Source: Youhaiella tibetensis
Lineage (GTDB): Bacteria; Pseudomonadota; Alphaproteobacteria; Rhizobiales; Devosiaceae
Direction: 5' to 3'
Assembly (NCBI RefSeq): GCF_008000755.1
Contig: NZ_CP041690.1
Coordinates: 3,576,501 to 3,640,500 of the forward strand
DNA length: 64,000 bases
Shown: one piece after another, positions 9,032 through 18,102 of the stretch
Numbering within the stretch: the first letter of the stretch is position 1
How the letters are laid out: the number at the start of each line of letters is the position of its first letter
Notes under the pieces: generated by a model
Databases searched by the model: none
Told to the model about the DNA's origin: nothing
Seen by the model: only the letters and a program-made list of their open reading frames with translations
Made by a program: the position numbers and the translations under genes

Positions 9032-9561
9032 AAAAGCCCCCTCAGGGTCTTTTTCGCCTCATGGATGTGCCAGGAAACGGTCGCTTCCTTGCAGCCCAGG
9101 ATTTCTCCGGCCTGCCGGTGGCTCATGTCTTCGGCATAGACCAGCAGCACCGCATCGCGCTGCTGGTCGGGCAGCGCCCGCACCGCGGTCCACAATTCTC
9201 CGGCGGCCGTCGCCTCTTCCTGTTCGGCCGGCGCGTCCTCGGGCGAAACCAGCGCCAGCGCGTCGGCGCGCCGCCCCTGCCGTACGCGGGCGCGCTGCAT
9301 GTCGCGCACCGCATTGAGCGTGACCCGGTAGAGCCAGCTCGAAAATGCCGATCGCCCGTCGAAGCTGCGCAGCGACGTTGCCAGCTTTACGCACACGTCC
9401 TGCGCCACGTCCTCGGCGTCCGCCCCATTGCCGCACCATTTGTAGGCGGTGCGATAGATGAGGTCGTAATGGCCCTCGACGATGGCCCCGAACGCTTCGC
9501 CATCGCCGTTGACGGCGCGCTTGATAAGCTCGCTGGTTTGCGCCGTTGCGTCCAAGTCCAC
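9028..9561 (-). CDS. ECF-type RNA polymerase sigma factor
   Basis: An extracytoplasmic-function sigma factor of about 177 residues. Region 2 spans about residues 20-85 (YDLIYRTAYKWCGNGADAEDVAQDV, followed by the SSWLYRVTLN helix). Region 4 spans about 120-177 (LPDQQRDAVLLVYAEDMSHRQA, then the recognition helix ATVSWHIHEAKKTLR). The frame is open to 9687. I prefer the GTG at 9561 because the conserved protein starts there; the ATG at 9621 has AAAGGA abutting it and would add 20 residues. The downstream vWA protein overlaps by four bases and may control it. No target promoter motif could be assigned. Confidence 0.85.
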   Translation of the reverse strand: MDLDATAQTSELIKRAVNGDGEAFGAIVEGHYDLIYRTAYKWCGNGADAEDVAQDVCVKLATSLRSFDGRSAFSSWLYRVTLNAVRDMQRARVRQGRRADALALVSPEDAPAEQEEATAAGELWTAVRALPDQQRDAVLLVYAEDMSHRQAGEILGCKEATVSWHIHEAKKTLRGLL

Positions 9562-9686
9562 TTCCAGCTCTTTCCGCCGAACCTGCCTCTTGTCGCGGAT
9601 AGGACGCCGCGCTGGCAACATTCCTTTGGGTGCTGGACAGGAATTTTTCTTCGGTCTAGGACCGATCCAACGAAAGGCGGCAGGCA

Positions 9687-9842
9687 ATGGCGGAAATCGA
9701 CAAGACTCGGCAGCGGATCATCATCGCCGCCATGGTGGTGCTGGCGCTCGTGCTCGCCGGCATGACCATCTACAACACCTTCGCCACGCGTGCCGAAAAC
9801 GCCGCCACCGACACGCCGGCGCCCGCCGCCACATCCAACTAG
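9687..9842 (+). CDS. small single-span membrane protein, 51 residues
   Basis: A short frame divergent from the sigma gene. ATG at 9687 is preceded by AAAGGCGGCAGG. The product has a charged N-terminus (MAEIDKTRQR), one hydrophobic helix (about residues 11-28, IIIAAMVVLALVLAGMTI) and an Ala/Thr/Pro-rich tail ending at TAG 9840-9842. The layout is that of a real small membrane protein and not random coding noise, but I do not recognise a family. Its 126-base separation from the sigma start suggests a shared divergent promoter region. Confidence 0.55.
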   Translation: MAEIDKTRQRIIIAAMVVLALVLAGMTIYNTFATRAENAATDTPAPAATSN

Positions 9843-10093
9843 CGCAGGTCCGGTCAGCTCTCGGGGAAACGTTTCTACCGGCGGGAGTTATGAGATTTTG
9901 GGGGCTCGCCCCCGCCGGCAGAACATCAGCGCGTCACACGCCGATAGGTCATGACTTGCGGGGGAAGCGCCAATGGCGCTCGCCGCGCGATGACAATGTG
10001 GGATATTCCCATAAAAGCCGGTTTTGAGCAATGATGTCCGGCACGCCGCGATGCAAATCGCGCGTTAGCGTAAATATCGGTTTGGCCTCAGTG

Positions 10094-11245
10094 CTATGCG
10101 ACCAGCGCCTGCGGCACCGCTTCGGCGATGAACCCGCCACCGAGCACTTCGGTCGTGGCGCCTTCATCCGCGTAGAATACGCAGGCCTGCCCCGGCGAGA
10201 TGCCGTATTCGCCGGTAAGGAGGGTAACGAACACCTCGCCCTCCGAGACGAACAGCACACCCTCCTGCGGCGCCCGCGTCGAGCGCACCTTGGCCTGCAC
10301 CGGCAGCCCGTTGCCTGCTGCGGCGGCCTCGATGGCTCCGGCGCCCAGCCAGTTGACGTCCCGCAGCTTGACGGTATGCGTCTTGAGCGCCTCGCGCGGC
10401 CCCACGATCACCCGGCCACTCTTGTGGTCAAGCTTGACCACGTAGAGCGGCTCGGCCGCCGCCACGCCGAGCCCCTTACGCTGCCCGATCGTGTAGTTGA
10501 TGATGCCCTCGTGCCGGCCGAGCACGCGCCCGTCCATGTGCACGATCTCCCCGCCCGCCAGGGCTTCGGGGTGCATCTTGCGGATGATGTCGGTGTACTT
10601 GCCCTGGGGCACGAAGCAGATGTCCTGGCTGTCGTGCTTGTCGGCGATCTCGAGCCCGAATTCGCGCGCCAGCGCCCGCACCTCGGGCTTGGTCATGCCG
10701 CCCAGCGGGAAACGCAGGAAATCGAGCTGCTCGCGCGTGGTGGCGAAGAGGAAATAGGTCTGGTCACGGTCCGCATCGACCGGGCGCTTGAGATGGCGCT
10801 GCCCGTCCTCGCCCAACACGCTCTGCACGTAATGGCCGGTCGCCAGCACGTCCGCCCCCAGGTCCTGGGCCACGGCCAGCAGGTCCACGAACTTGACCGA
10901 CTGGTTGCACGCAATGCAGGGCACCGGCGTCTCGCCCTGCCGATAGGCATTGGCGAACGGCTCCATCACCGCATTCTTGAAGCGCTCTTCATAGTCCAGC
11001 ACGTAATGCGGAATGCCCAGCATCGCCGCCACGCGCCGCGCGTCGTGAATGTCCTGGCCCGCGCAGCACGCACCCTTCCGGTGCGTGGCTTCGCCATGGT
11101 CGTAAAGCTGCAGGGTAACGCCCACCACGTCATAGCCCTGGCGGGCAAGCAGTCCGGCCACAACCGAACTGTCCACGCCCCCGGACATGGCCACGACGAC
11201 GCGCGTGTCCTCAGGGCGCTTGGCAATATCAAGCGAGTTCAACAT
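10094..11245 (-). CDS. mnmA: tRNA-specific 2-thiouridylase MnmA
   Basis: A 383-residue cytoplasmic enzyme that thiolates U34 in the wobble position of Lys, Glu and Gln tRNAs, using ATP and sulfur relayed from IscS. The PP-loop SGGVDSS lies near residue 20, the catalytic Cys in [11 protein letters not shown], and the second active Cys in [11 protein letters not shown]. The C-terminal beta-barrel is complete. The length matches alphaproteobacterial MnmA. The ATG at 11245 is chosen because GAGAGAAG precedes it; an in-frame ATG at 11257 is also possible. It is a single gene, divergent from the fliK promoter. Confidence 0.95.
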   Translation of the reverse strand: MLNSLDIAKRPEDTRVVVAMSGGVDSSVVAGLLARQGYDVVGVTLQLYDHGEATHRKGACCAGQDIHDARRVAAMLGIPHYVLDYEERFKNAVMEPFANAYRQGETPVPCIACNQSVKFVDLLAVAQDLGADVLATGHYVQSVLGEDGQRHLKRPVDADRDQTYFLFATTREQLDFLRFPLGGMTKPEVRALAREFGLEIADKHDSQDICFVPQGKYTDIIRKMHPEALAGGEIVHMDGRVLGRHEGIINYTIGQRKGLGVAAAEPLYVVKLDHKSGRVIVGPREALKTHTVKLRDVNWLGAGAIEAAAAGNGLPVQAKVRSTRAPQEGVLFVSEGEVFVTLLTGEYGISPGQACVFYADEGATTEVLGGGFIAEAVPQALVA

Positions 11246-11426
11246 CTCTTCTCTCATCCGGTTGGGTTCAAGGGCCAGCGGATCGCCGCCTTCTACTGGT
11301 TTTCCGCCCGCCCGGCAACGCACGACCCGGCAGCTTTTGCCGACCAGCAGCTTCTCGCCCCGCCACCCGACCAAGCGAGACTTACTAACGCTTTGAATTC
11401 ACGAATGAAAATCTGACAGACTCAAG

Positions 11427-11443
11427 TTGGCAAAGCCCTTGCA
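11427..11443 (+). promoter_or_regulatory. sigma-54 promoter upstream of fliK
   Basis: TTGGCAAAGCCCTTGCA matches the sigma-54 consensus YTGGCACG-N4-TTGCW: GG at 11429-11430 and GC at 11441-11442 are separated by exactly ten bases. Transcription would start near 11454, about 28 bases before the fliK GTG. FlbD, a sigma-54 activator, is encoded 8 kb downstream in the same cluster. Confidence 0.75.
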
Positions 11444-11481
11444 TCTGCATCGGGAGAGTTTCGTTTCAAAGGCATAGGTCC

Positions 11482-12879
11482 GTGTCAGCCATCCCGACGA
11501 TCAGCCCCGTTCCCCCGGTCGCGCCCAAGCCGGCCGCGACCCCGGCCGAACCCAAGACCAAGTCCCGCAACGATTTTGCCGACCTGCTGAACAACCAGCC
11601 GGCCCAGGACACCAAGGCTCCCGCAGCCGACCCCGCCCAGACCGCGGCCGCTTCCGGCGACAGCACCGCAGCCGTCGACACGACTGCCGCGACCGAAGAC
11701 GACAAGAATGCCGCCAAGGACCCCGGCAAGACCCTGCTCGATGACCTGCTGGACGCCCTGACCAAACTCGACGCGGCCCTCCAGGGCGACCAGCCCGTCG
11801 ATCCCGCGCTGGTCGATAACGTCAACGGCGCCCTCTCGGCCTTCGCCAACTACCTGGGCATCGACATTTCGAACATCGATCCCTCGTCCCTGCCCACCGA
11901 AGGCGGCAGCAAGGCCATCGATCCGACCTCCCTGCTCGGCCAGCTGACGCAGAAGGCCGGCGACCTCTCCAAGCTTCTCGGGGACACGTCCGAGCTCGCC
12001 GGCAAGCTCGACGCCCTGACCCAGAAGCTCCAGTCGAACGGCCTCTCAAGCGAGACCCTCGCCAAGCTCGGCTTCGCGCTGGAGCCCGAACCGCTGCCCG
12101 CGCCCGAACTGGCGACGCCCGCGCTCAAGGTTCCCGAGACGAGCACCATCACAAAGACCGCCGAGGCCAGTGCCAAGCCGGCCGAAATCGCTCCCGCCAA
12201 GGCCCCCGAGCAGGCACCCGCTCCCAGCGCCACCGAAGCGCATCGCAAAACCGAAAAATCCCCCGATCCGGGCGCCGACGTCGCCGTCAAGAAGGTGGAT
12301 GACAAGCCCAAGGCCGAAACGCACGCCGCCGCCAAGGTGGACGCCGATGCCGATCCGCAGCCGGCGCAGCTCCCCGGCACCTCGGCCGTGGCCAAGCTCG
12401 AAGTCGTGGGCGGCGTCCGCGCCGTGCAAGCCGCCTACCAGGCCGCCCCGACCCAGGTGAACGTGCCCCAGCTCGCCTTCGATATCGTCCGGCACGTCCA
12501 GGCGGGCAATTCCAAGTTCCACGTCCGCCTCGATCCGCCTGAGCTCGGCCGGATCGACGTGCGCATGGATGTCGACAAGTCCGGCAACGTCACCACGCGC
12601 CTGACCGTGGAGAAGTCCGAAACCCTCGATCTGCTCCAGCGCGACCAGCGCAGCCTGGAAAAGGCGCTCGCCCAGGCGGGCCTCGAAGGCAGCAAGACCA
12701 ATCTCGAATTCTCGCTGCGCCAGAATCCCTCGTCCCATCGCGACCAGCAGGGTGATGGCGGCGGCTCCCCGTTTGCATCGGGCCCCGGCACCGCTGCCAA
12801 TGACGATGCGGCCGAGACCGCCACCGTCACCCAGTACCGCGGCACCGCCTCTGCGAGCGGCCTCAACCTCTTCGTCTAG
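11482..12879 (+). CDS. fliK: flagellar hook-length control protein FliK
   Basis: A 465-residue exported protein that measures hook length and switches the flagellar export gate to filament substrates. The N-terminal two thirds are low-complexity and rich in Ala, Pro, Asp and Lys, as in FliK. The conserved Flg_hook domain is C-terminal (about residues 335-425), containing PELGRIDVRMDVDKSG. The start is GTG at 11482 with AGG a short distance upstream. FlgD follows after 11 bases, so both probably share the sigma-54 promoter at 11427. FliK is poorly conserved in sequence, and the assignment rests on the C-terminal domain and neighbours. Confidence 0.88.
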   Translation: MSAIPTISPVPPVAPKPAATPAEPKTKSRNDFADLLNNQPAQDTKAPAADPAQTAAASGDSTAAVDTTAATEDDKNAAKDPGKTLLDDLLDALTKLDAALQGDQPVDPALVDNVNGALSAFANYLGIDISNIDPSSLPTEGGSKAIDPTSLLGQLTQKAGDLSKLLGDTSELAGKLDALTQKLQSNGLSSETLAKLGFALEPEPLPAPELATPALKVPETSTITKTAEASAKPAEIAPAKAPEQAPAPSATEAHRKTEKSPDPGADVAVKKVDDKPKAETHAAAKVDADADPQPAQLPGTSAVAKLEVVGGVRAVQAAYQAAPTQVNVPQLAFDIVRHVQAGNSKFHVRLDPPELGRIDVRMDVDKSGNVTTRLTVEKSETLDLLQRDQRSLEKALAQAGLEGSKTNLEFSLRQNPSSHRDQQGDGGGSPFASGPGTAANDDAAETATVTQYRGTASASGLNLFV

Positions 12880-12890
12880 GAGACTTCCTC

Positions 12891-13550
12891 ATGTCCGTCA
12901 GCGGCGTTGCCAACAACACCTCGACCAACACCACCTCGCTCACCGGCTCCGGCGCGACCATTGCGGGCAATTTCGACACGTTCCTGCAGATCCTGACGAC
13001 CCAGCTCAAGAACCAGAACCCGCTCGATCCGCTCGATACCAACCAGTTCACCGCCCAGCTCGTGCAGTTCTCGGGTGTCGAGCAGCAGCTCAAGACCAAT
13101 TCCTACCTTGAAGCCCTGCTCAACGTGAACGCCACGACCACGGGCACTCAGGCCATGAGCCTGATCGGCAAGCAGGTCACGGCCGAAACTGTCGCCTCCG
13201 AATTGCGCGACGGCAAGGCGAGCTGGGTTCTGGACGCCGATTCCCGGGCCGCCAGCGCCAAGATCCAGGTCAAGGACAGCAGCGGCAACGTCGTCTACTC
13301 CACCGAGACCTCGCTCGAGGCCGGCGAGAACAGCTTCGTCTGGGACGGCAAGGGCGACGATGGCCAGGTGCGCCCGGATGGCGTCTATTCCATCGCGATC
13401 TCGGCGACCAATGCCGCCGGCGGCACGGTTGGCGTCACCTCGCAGATGGCCGGCAAGGTCGATGGCGTCGACCTCTCGGGCGCCCAGCCCTACCTCCTGG
13501 TCGGCAAGGCCCGCTTCAGCCTGGGCAGCGTGACCTCGATCCGCGCCTGA
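12891..13550 (+). CDS. flgD: flagellar hook capping protein FlgD
   Basis: A 219-residue scaffold exported to the tip of the growing hook, where it directs FlgE assembly. The N-terminus has the FlgD signature FLQILTTQLKNQNPLDPLD and QFTAQLVQFSGVEQQ. The Ig-like FlgD region follows at about 110-170 (GKGDDGQVRPDGVYSI). GGAG lies before the ATG. It is downstream of fliK and closed by the terminator at 13565. Length and domains are complete. Confidence 0.95.
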   Translation: MSVSGVANNTSTNTTSLTGSGATIAGNFDTFLQILTTQLKNQNPLDPLDTNQFTAQLVQFSGVEQQLKTNSYLEALLNVNATTTGTQAMSLIGKQVTAETVASELRDGKASWVLDADSRAASAKIQVKDSSGNVVYSTETSLEAGENSFVWDGKGDDGQVRPDGVYSIAISATNAAGGTVGVTSQMAGKVDGVDLSGAQPYLLVGKARFSLGSVTSIRA

Positions 13551-13564
13551 GGCCAGACCCTAGC

Positions 13565-13591
13565 GTGGGTGCCGGCAGGACCGGCGCCCAC
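13565..13591 (+). terminator. terminator after flgD
   Basis: An 11-base stem GTGGGTGCCGG/CCGGCGCCCAC with one wobble pair and a five-base loop lies 14 bases after the flgD stop. It separates the fliK-flgD unit from sciP. Confidence 0.65.
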
Positions 13592-13652
13592 CAAAGCTTT
13601 GCCATCCAGTTCTTCAAATCCCTCAATATCTTAACTGGTTGTAAGTTTCCCC

Positions 13653-13667
13653 TTAGTCAAATTTTAA
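13653..13667 (+). promoter_or_regulatory. CtrA-type box upstream of sciP
   Basis: TTAG (13653-13656), seven bases, TTAA (13664-13667) matches the CtrA consensus TTAA-N7-TTAA with one mismatch. It lies 53 bases before the sciP ATG, a position typical of CtrA-activated promoters. In Caulobacter sciP is itself a CtrA target. Binding here is inferred. Confidence 0.55.
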
Positions 13668-13719
13668 GCGCAACGGGCTACCTTCTGAACTTATATGGTC
13701 AGGTTCAGTAGAGAGTAAA

Positions 13720-13998
13720 ATGACCGTACAAATGCGTTCTCGCGTTAAGTACGTTATCGGCCCTGATGGCAGTCCATTGACGATTGCCGATTTGCCGCCA
13801 ACAAACACCCGTCGCTGGGTGATACGCCGTAAGGCCGAGGTTGTCGCCGCCGTGCGCGGTGGGCTGCTGAGCCTTGAGGAGGCCTGTGCACGCTACACGT
13901 TGAGCGTGGACGAGTTCCTCAACTGGCAGGCAGCCATCGACAAGCACGGGCTTGCCGGCTTGCGTACGACTTGGATTCAGCACTACCGCGAAGGTTGA
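13720..13998 (+). CDS. sciP: CtrA inhibitor SciP
   Basis: A 92-residue DUF1153-family protein. In Caulobacter SciP binds the CtrA-RNA polymerase complex and blocks transcription of CtrA-activated genes, which restricts them to the right cell-cycle phase. The core from YVIGPDGSPLTIADLPP through RRKAEVVAAVRGGLLSLEEA and the helix-turn-helix up to LAGLRTT is nearly that of the known protein. The ATG at 13720 has AGAG before it; an ATG four codons later is possible. It sits inside the flagellar cluster, with its own upstream CtrA-like box and a strong terminator downstream. Confidence 0.95.
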   Translation: MTVQMRSRVKYVIGPDGSPLTIADLPPTNTRRWVIRRKAEVVAAVRGGLLSLEEACARYTLSVDEFLNWQAAIDKHGLAGLRTTWIQHYREG

Positions 13999-14021
13999 GC
14001 CTGGCTCGATCGCGAAAAGCT

Positions 14022-14053
14022 AAAGCCCGTTCCGGCTTGCCGGGACGGGCTTT
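14022..14053. terminator. bidirectional terminator between sciP and the PilZ gene
   Basis: A 14-base stem (14022-14035 with 14040-14053, one wobble pair) and loop CTTG. AAA on one side and TTT on the other make it usable on both strands. It lies between convergent stops at 13998 and 14091. Confidence 0.85.
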
Positions 14054-14090
14054 GTGTTGTCCGCTCGCTCGGTCGGTCGGCGCTGCGCGC

Positions 14091-14789
14091 TTAGGGCACG
14101 ACCGAGAGGATTGCGCTGTAGGTCTTGAGATTGGCCAGCCGGACCTCGTCCCCACCCAGGAGGAGCGTCGTCAGTTCGTCCTCGACCACCTTCTCGTCGT
14201 GAAGCGCCGGGAAGCCGACGGCGAAGCCGCCCTCGATATGGCGAACCACCCGCCCCAGCACGCCCCCGACTGCCAGCGGCGTACCCGGCGGCGGCTTGAC
14301 CTCGGCCGACACCGCTACCCCCGAACGCGACAGGTCGATGATGAAGGCGTCCAGCTTCTCGCCATCGGCGAACATGATGCTGGTGCGCGGATTGCGCGGG
14401 AACCAGCGCGGATGGGCGCGCTTGTCGATGATGTGCTTGAAGCGCCGCTTCTTGATCCAGGCCAGCTTGGCGCCCACCTTGGCGCGCTCGTCCTCGTCCA
14501 GATGCAGCGTCACCGCCAGGCCGGTGGAGAGCTTCTTCTCCACTTCCCCGCGCAGGAGCCCCAGCTCTTCGAGCTTGACCGCCATGCGGTCGCCGGCTTC
14601 GCCGAACAGCGCGCCGTCGAGAACCAACCGGTCCGGCGAGATGCTCTGCGTTCGGCACGCATAGACCTTGAGCGCCCCCGTCAGCGGGTCGCGCTTGTTG
14701 GAGAGTGTGTAACAGCCACTGAGCACGCCGACATACCGGATGTCGCTGACGTTCACGGGCCGTTCCTGCGGATTCGTGGACACAGTCAT
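14091..14789 (-). CDS. PilZ domain protein, probable c-di-GMP effector
   Basis: A 232-residue cytoplasmic protein. The C-terminal half is a PilZ domain. The c-di-GMP ligands are present as RxxxR (RAHPR, about residue 118) and, roughly 25 residues later, DxSxxG (DLSRSG). The N-terminal half looks like a second, degenerate beta-barrel without these motifs. GAGAAG precedes the ATG at 14789; the long open frame upstream is not believed. Its place between sciP and fliF suggests a motility output of c-di-GMP, perhaps from the cyclase at 2657. That link is inferred from position only. Confidence 0.82.
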   Translation of the reverse strand: MTVSTNPQERPVNVSDIRYVGVLSGCYTLSNKRDPLTGALKVYACRTQSISPDRLVLDGALFGEAGDRMAVKLEELGLLRGEVEKKLSTGLAVTLHLDEDERAKVGAKLAWIKKRRFKHIIDKRAHPRWFPRNPRTSIMFADGEKLDAFIIDLSRSGVAVSAEVKPPPGTPLAVGGVLGRVVRHIEGGFAVGFPALHDEKVVEDELTTLLLGGDEVRLANLKTYSAILSVVP

Positions 14790-15380
14790 GGCGCTTCTCA
14801 CGCATAGTAAATATGTGTAAATACTCATATTTTCATGTGAAGAAACCCTTAACGACCAGACCAATTTCGGCCCGGTTGGACCAGTATTCATATAGTGGGA
14901 TATGCGGATATCGTTATCATTCCACACGAGGTCCGCACTGTGATCCAAAAGAACCAGTCGCCGGAGGGCGATTGATCCTCGCCTGCCGCCACCGGTTCGC
15001 ACCATGACTTCCGCGCTGCCGGGACGGGTCGATCCCGCCACGCCCGGGTAGCCCGTCCCATGATTCGGATCGCGCCCCGCTCCTGGCGCCCGTTTGTTCC
15101 CCATATCGCCGGCTATGACCGGTTCCAGGGGTGCGACATGTGTGCCCGTTAACGCCTCTGTTAACGCCTTCTTTCCCATGCCCTGCCGCCGCGCAAAAGC
15201 ACGCCATGCGCCGGAAATCCTAGCAATTCCAACGATCTCGCCCTGTGCGGCCACCCGGCAATTTTTGCCGCGTGTCGCATTCCGCAACGGCCGGTTAATA
15301 CAAAATTTACCATCGGCTCGGTAATTTTTGCCTATCGGGCCGCCAAGGAGGCAACGGCGGTCCGATTTAGGGGCTCGGTT
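14790..15380. promoter_or_regulatory. fliF upstream region with CtrA-like box and repeats
   Basis: About 590 bases without a gene, between pilZ and fliF. Near its right end TTAA-N7-TTTA (15295-15309) is a one-mismatch CtrA box, 86 bases before the fliF start. It is flanked by a 13-base direct repeat with one difference: GGCAATTTTTGCC (15257-15269) and GGTAATTTTTGCC (15320-15332). Further left GTTAACGCCT occurs twice within about 22 bases (about 15147-15168). The rest shows nothing I can name. Confidence 0.5.
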
Positions 15381-17021
15381 GTGGATACTTTAAGTCAGTT
15401 TCTAAATCGCCTGGGGCTTGCCCGGGTAGCGGCGATGGGCGTGGTTGCGGTGCTCATGCTGGGATTCTTTGCATTCCTGGTCATGAGGGCTTCAAGTCCC
15501 CAGTTAGCGCCACTTTATTCAGGTCTGTCGCTCGACGACTCGTCGGCGATCGTGCGCGAACTGCAATCGATGGGCACGCCCTTCGAGCTGCGCGGCGATG
15601 GCGATACCATCATGATACCGCGTGACCAGATCACGACGGTGCGCATGAACCTGGCCGGCAACGGCCTGCCGGCCCGCGGCCAGGTCGGCTACGAGATCTT
15701 CGACCAGCAGAACACGCTGGGCGCCACCAGTTTCGTGCAGAACATCAACAACGTGCGGGCTCTCGAAGGCGAGCTGGCACGCACCATTTCCTCGCTGGCC
15801 CGCATCAAGAGCGCCCGCGTGCATCTGGTCCTGCCCGAGCGCGAGCTCTTCCGCCGCGAACGCAAGGACCCCACCGCTTCGATCGTGGTGTCGGTGCGCG
15901 GCGAGCTCTCGAACGGCGAAATCCGCGCCATTCAGCACCTGGTCGGTTCGGCCATCGAGGGGCTCAACCCCAACAAGGTCTCGATCATCGACGATTCCGG
16001 CCGCCTGCTCGCCTCGGGCGCCACCGACGGCGTGGACGGTATGCTCACCGCCGAAGCGCAGGATCGCGTCGTCAGCCTCGAAGAGCGCTACCGCACCCGC
16101 GTCGAGGACATGCTGGCCAACGTTCTGGGTGCCGGGCGCTCGCGCGTTCAGGTCAGCGCCGAGCTCAACCTCGATCGCTCGACCAAGACCTCCGAACGTT
16201 TCGACCCCGATGGGCAGGTCGTGCGCTCCACCCAAACGCGCGACAACGCTTCCAATTCCAGCAACGGCCAGACCGATGCCGGTGTTTCGGTTGCCAACGA
16301 GCTGCCCGGCTCCACCGCCAATGGCGGCGCCGGCAACAACAGCTCGGACCAGCAGCAGAACACCGAGGAAACCACCAACTACGAAATCTCCAAGACCACC
16401 GAGACGGCGGTCACCGAGGCCGGCGGCATCAAGAAGCTCTCCGTCGCCGTCGTGGTCGACGGTCGCTACACCACCGATGCCAGCGGCAACTCGGTCTACG
16501 CCCCGCGCGACGCCGCCGAGATCGATCAGATCAAGGCCCTGGTGCGCTCGGCCATCGGGTTCGACGAAGCCCGCGGCGACCAGGTCGAAGTGGTCAACAT
16601 GCAGTTCGCCGAGCGCCCCGACGCACAGGGCCCCGGCAGCGACGGTCCCGGCCTCTTTGATTTCACGCGGGACGACCTGATCAACTGGGCGCAGATGGGC
16701 GTGACGCTCATCATCTCCCTGGCTCTGGTCTTCTTCGTGATGCGTCCCCTGGTCAAGCGCGTCCTCGCCCCCGAGGAGAAGGCGCCGCTCGCCCTGCCGC
16801 AGAGCGCCGAGATCGAGCCCGGCCTGCCGGCGATCCCCGAACTGCCCGAGGAACCCGTTCCGCCGACGGCGGCCCCCTGGGTCAACGGCGCCAAGGCCAT
16901 GGGCGAAGCCCAGCTCGAAACGCTCAAGTCGGTCGGCCAGCTCGTCGACGAGAACCCCAAGCAGGCCGCGCTCATCGTGCGCGACTGGCTCTCCTCAAAC
17001 AGCAATAGCGCTGCGGCGTAA
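15381..17021 (+). CDS. fliF: flagellar MS-ring protein FliF
   Basis: A 546-residue inner-membrane protein that forms the MS ring of the basal body. The N-terminal membrane helix is at about 18-36. The ring-building YscJ/FliF domain follows (about 40-215, with [19 protein letters not shown]), then the FliF C-domain with a Ser/Asn/Gly-rich insertion (about 285-330), a second helix (about 438-458) and a cytoplasmic C-terminus that binds FliG. The GTG at 15381 begins [12 protein letters not shown]. It heads a unit with fliG, fliH, fliN, flbD and probably flhA; the gaps up to flbD are at most ten bases. Confidence 0.96.
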   Translation: MDTLSQFLNRLGLARVAAMGVVAVLMLGFFAFLVMRASSPQLAPLYSGLSLDDSSAIVRELQSMGTPFELRGDGDTIMIPRDQITTVRMNLAGNGLPARGQVGYEIFDQQNTLGATSFVQNINNVRALEGELARTISSLARIKSARVHLVLPERELFRRERKDPTASIVVSVRGELSNGEIRAIQHLVGSAIEGLNPNKVSIIDDSGRLLASGATDGVDGMLTAEAQDRVVSLEERYRTRVEDMLANVLGAGRSRVQVSAELNLDRSTKTSERFDPDGQVVRSTQTRDNASNSSNGQTDAGVSVANELPGSTANGGAGNNSSDQQQNTEETTNYEISKTTETAVTEAGGIKKLSVAVVVDGRYTTDASGNSVYAPRDAAEIDQIKALVRSAIGFDEARGDQVEVVNMQFAERPDAQGPGSDGPGLFDFTRDDLINWAQMGVTLIISLALVFFVMRPLVKRVLAPEEKAPLALPQSAEIEPGLPAIPELPEEPVPPTAAPWVNGAKAMGEAQLETLKSVGQLVDENPKQAALIVRDWLSSNSNSAAA

Positions 17022-17026
17022 TCCAG

Positions 17027-18100
17027 ATGGCCACTTCTCCCCAGCTCACCACCAACAATGCCCCGCGGGGTCCCCAGCTCATCGTCGGCGCCAACGCCAC
17101 CCAGCGCGCGCTGGGCGGCGACGAGAAGGCCGCCGTGCTGCTGCTGGCGCTCGGCCCGGACTACGGCAAGCCCATCTGGGACGAGCTCGACGACGTCGAG
17201 ATCCGCACCCTGTCGCGCGCCATGGCCCAGTTGGGTCCCATCACCCAGGAAATGCTGGACGAACTCCTGATCGAGTTCGTCACCAACATCTCTTCCTCGG
17301 GCGCCCTGGCCGGTAACGCCGAGACCACCCAGCGCCTGCTCTCCTCCTTCCTCCCCGCCGACCGCGTCGATGCGATCATGGAGGAAATCCGCGGTCCCGC
17401 CGGCCGCAACATGTGGGAGAAGCTGTCCAACGTCCAGGAAGACGTCCTGGCCAACTACCTCAAGAACGAGTACCCGCAGACCATCGCCGTGGTGCTCTCC
17501 AAGATCGCCGCCGAACACGCCGCCAAGGTGCTGGCCATCCTCCCCGAGGAACTGGCCATCGACGTCGTCCAGCGCATGCTCGGCCTCGACCCCGTGCAGA
17601 AGGACATCATCGAGAAGATCGAGCAGACCCTGCGCACCGAGTTCATGTCCACGCTCTCGACCACCAAGCGGCGCGACAGCCATGAGCAGATGGCCGAGAT
17701 CTTCAACTCCTTCGACCGCCAGACCGAAGCGCGCTTCCTCACCACCCTCGAGGATCGCGATCGCGAGGCGTCCGAGCGCATCAAGGCCCTCATGTTCACC
17801 TTCGAGGACCTGACCAAGCTCGAGAACTCGGCGATCCAGACCATTCTCCAGCGGGTCGACAAGAAGGAACTGGCCGTGGCCCTCAAGGGTGCCAGCGATG
17901 CCATCAAGGACTTCTTCACCGCCAACATGTCCCAGCGCTCGGCCAAGCTGTTGCGCGATGACATGGCCGACATGGGCCCGGTTCGCCTCAAGGACGTCGA
18001 CGACGCCCAGAGCCGCCTGGTCGGCATCGCCAAGGACCTGGCCGCCCGCGGCGAAATCGTCATCGCCAAGTCCAAGGGCGATGAGCAGATGGTGATGTAG
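17027..18100 (+). CDS. fliG: flagellar motor switch protein FliG
   Basis: A 357-residue rotor protein linking the MS ring to torque generation. The N-terminal FliF-binding domain contains [10 protein letters not shown]. The middle domain carries [12 protein letters not shown], the family EHPQ motif with Tyr for His. The MFTFEDL motif of the hinge and a C-terminal domain with charged residues for the stator (about 290-345) are present. It starts five bases after fliF. Length and domains are those of a working FliG. Confidence 0.96.
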   Translation: MATSPQLTTNNAPRGPQLIVGANATQRALGGDEKAAVLLLALGPDYGKPIWDELDDVEIRTLSRAMAQLGPITQEMLDELLIEFVTNISSSGALAGNAETTQRLLSSFLPADRVDAIMEEIRGPAGRNMWEKLSNVQEDVLANYLKNEYPQTIAVVLSKIAAEHAAKVLAILPEELAIDVVQRMLGLDPVQKDIIEKIEQTLRTEFMSTLSTTKRRDSHEQMAEIFNSFDRQTEARFLTTLEDRDREASERIKALMFTFEDLTKLENSAIQTILQRVDKKELAVALKGASDAIKDFFTANMSQRSAKLLRDDMADMGPVRLKDVDDAQSRLVGIAKDLAARGEIVIAKSKGDEQMVM

Positions 18101-18102
18101 CC

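Noticed and set aside
6965-9139. A 724-residue open frame on the plus strand
   Set aside because: It is antisense to the vWA gene and has Arg/His-rich shadow composition.
15147-15168. Paired GTTAAC words as a CtrA box
   Set aside because: The two TTAA halves are eight bases apart, not seven, so I did not call a site.
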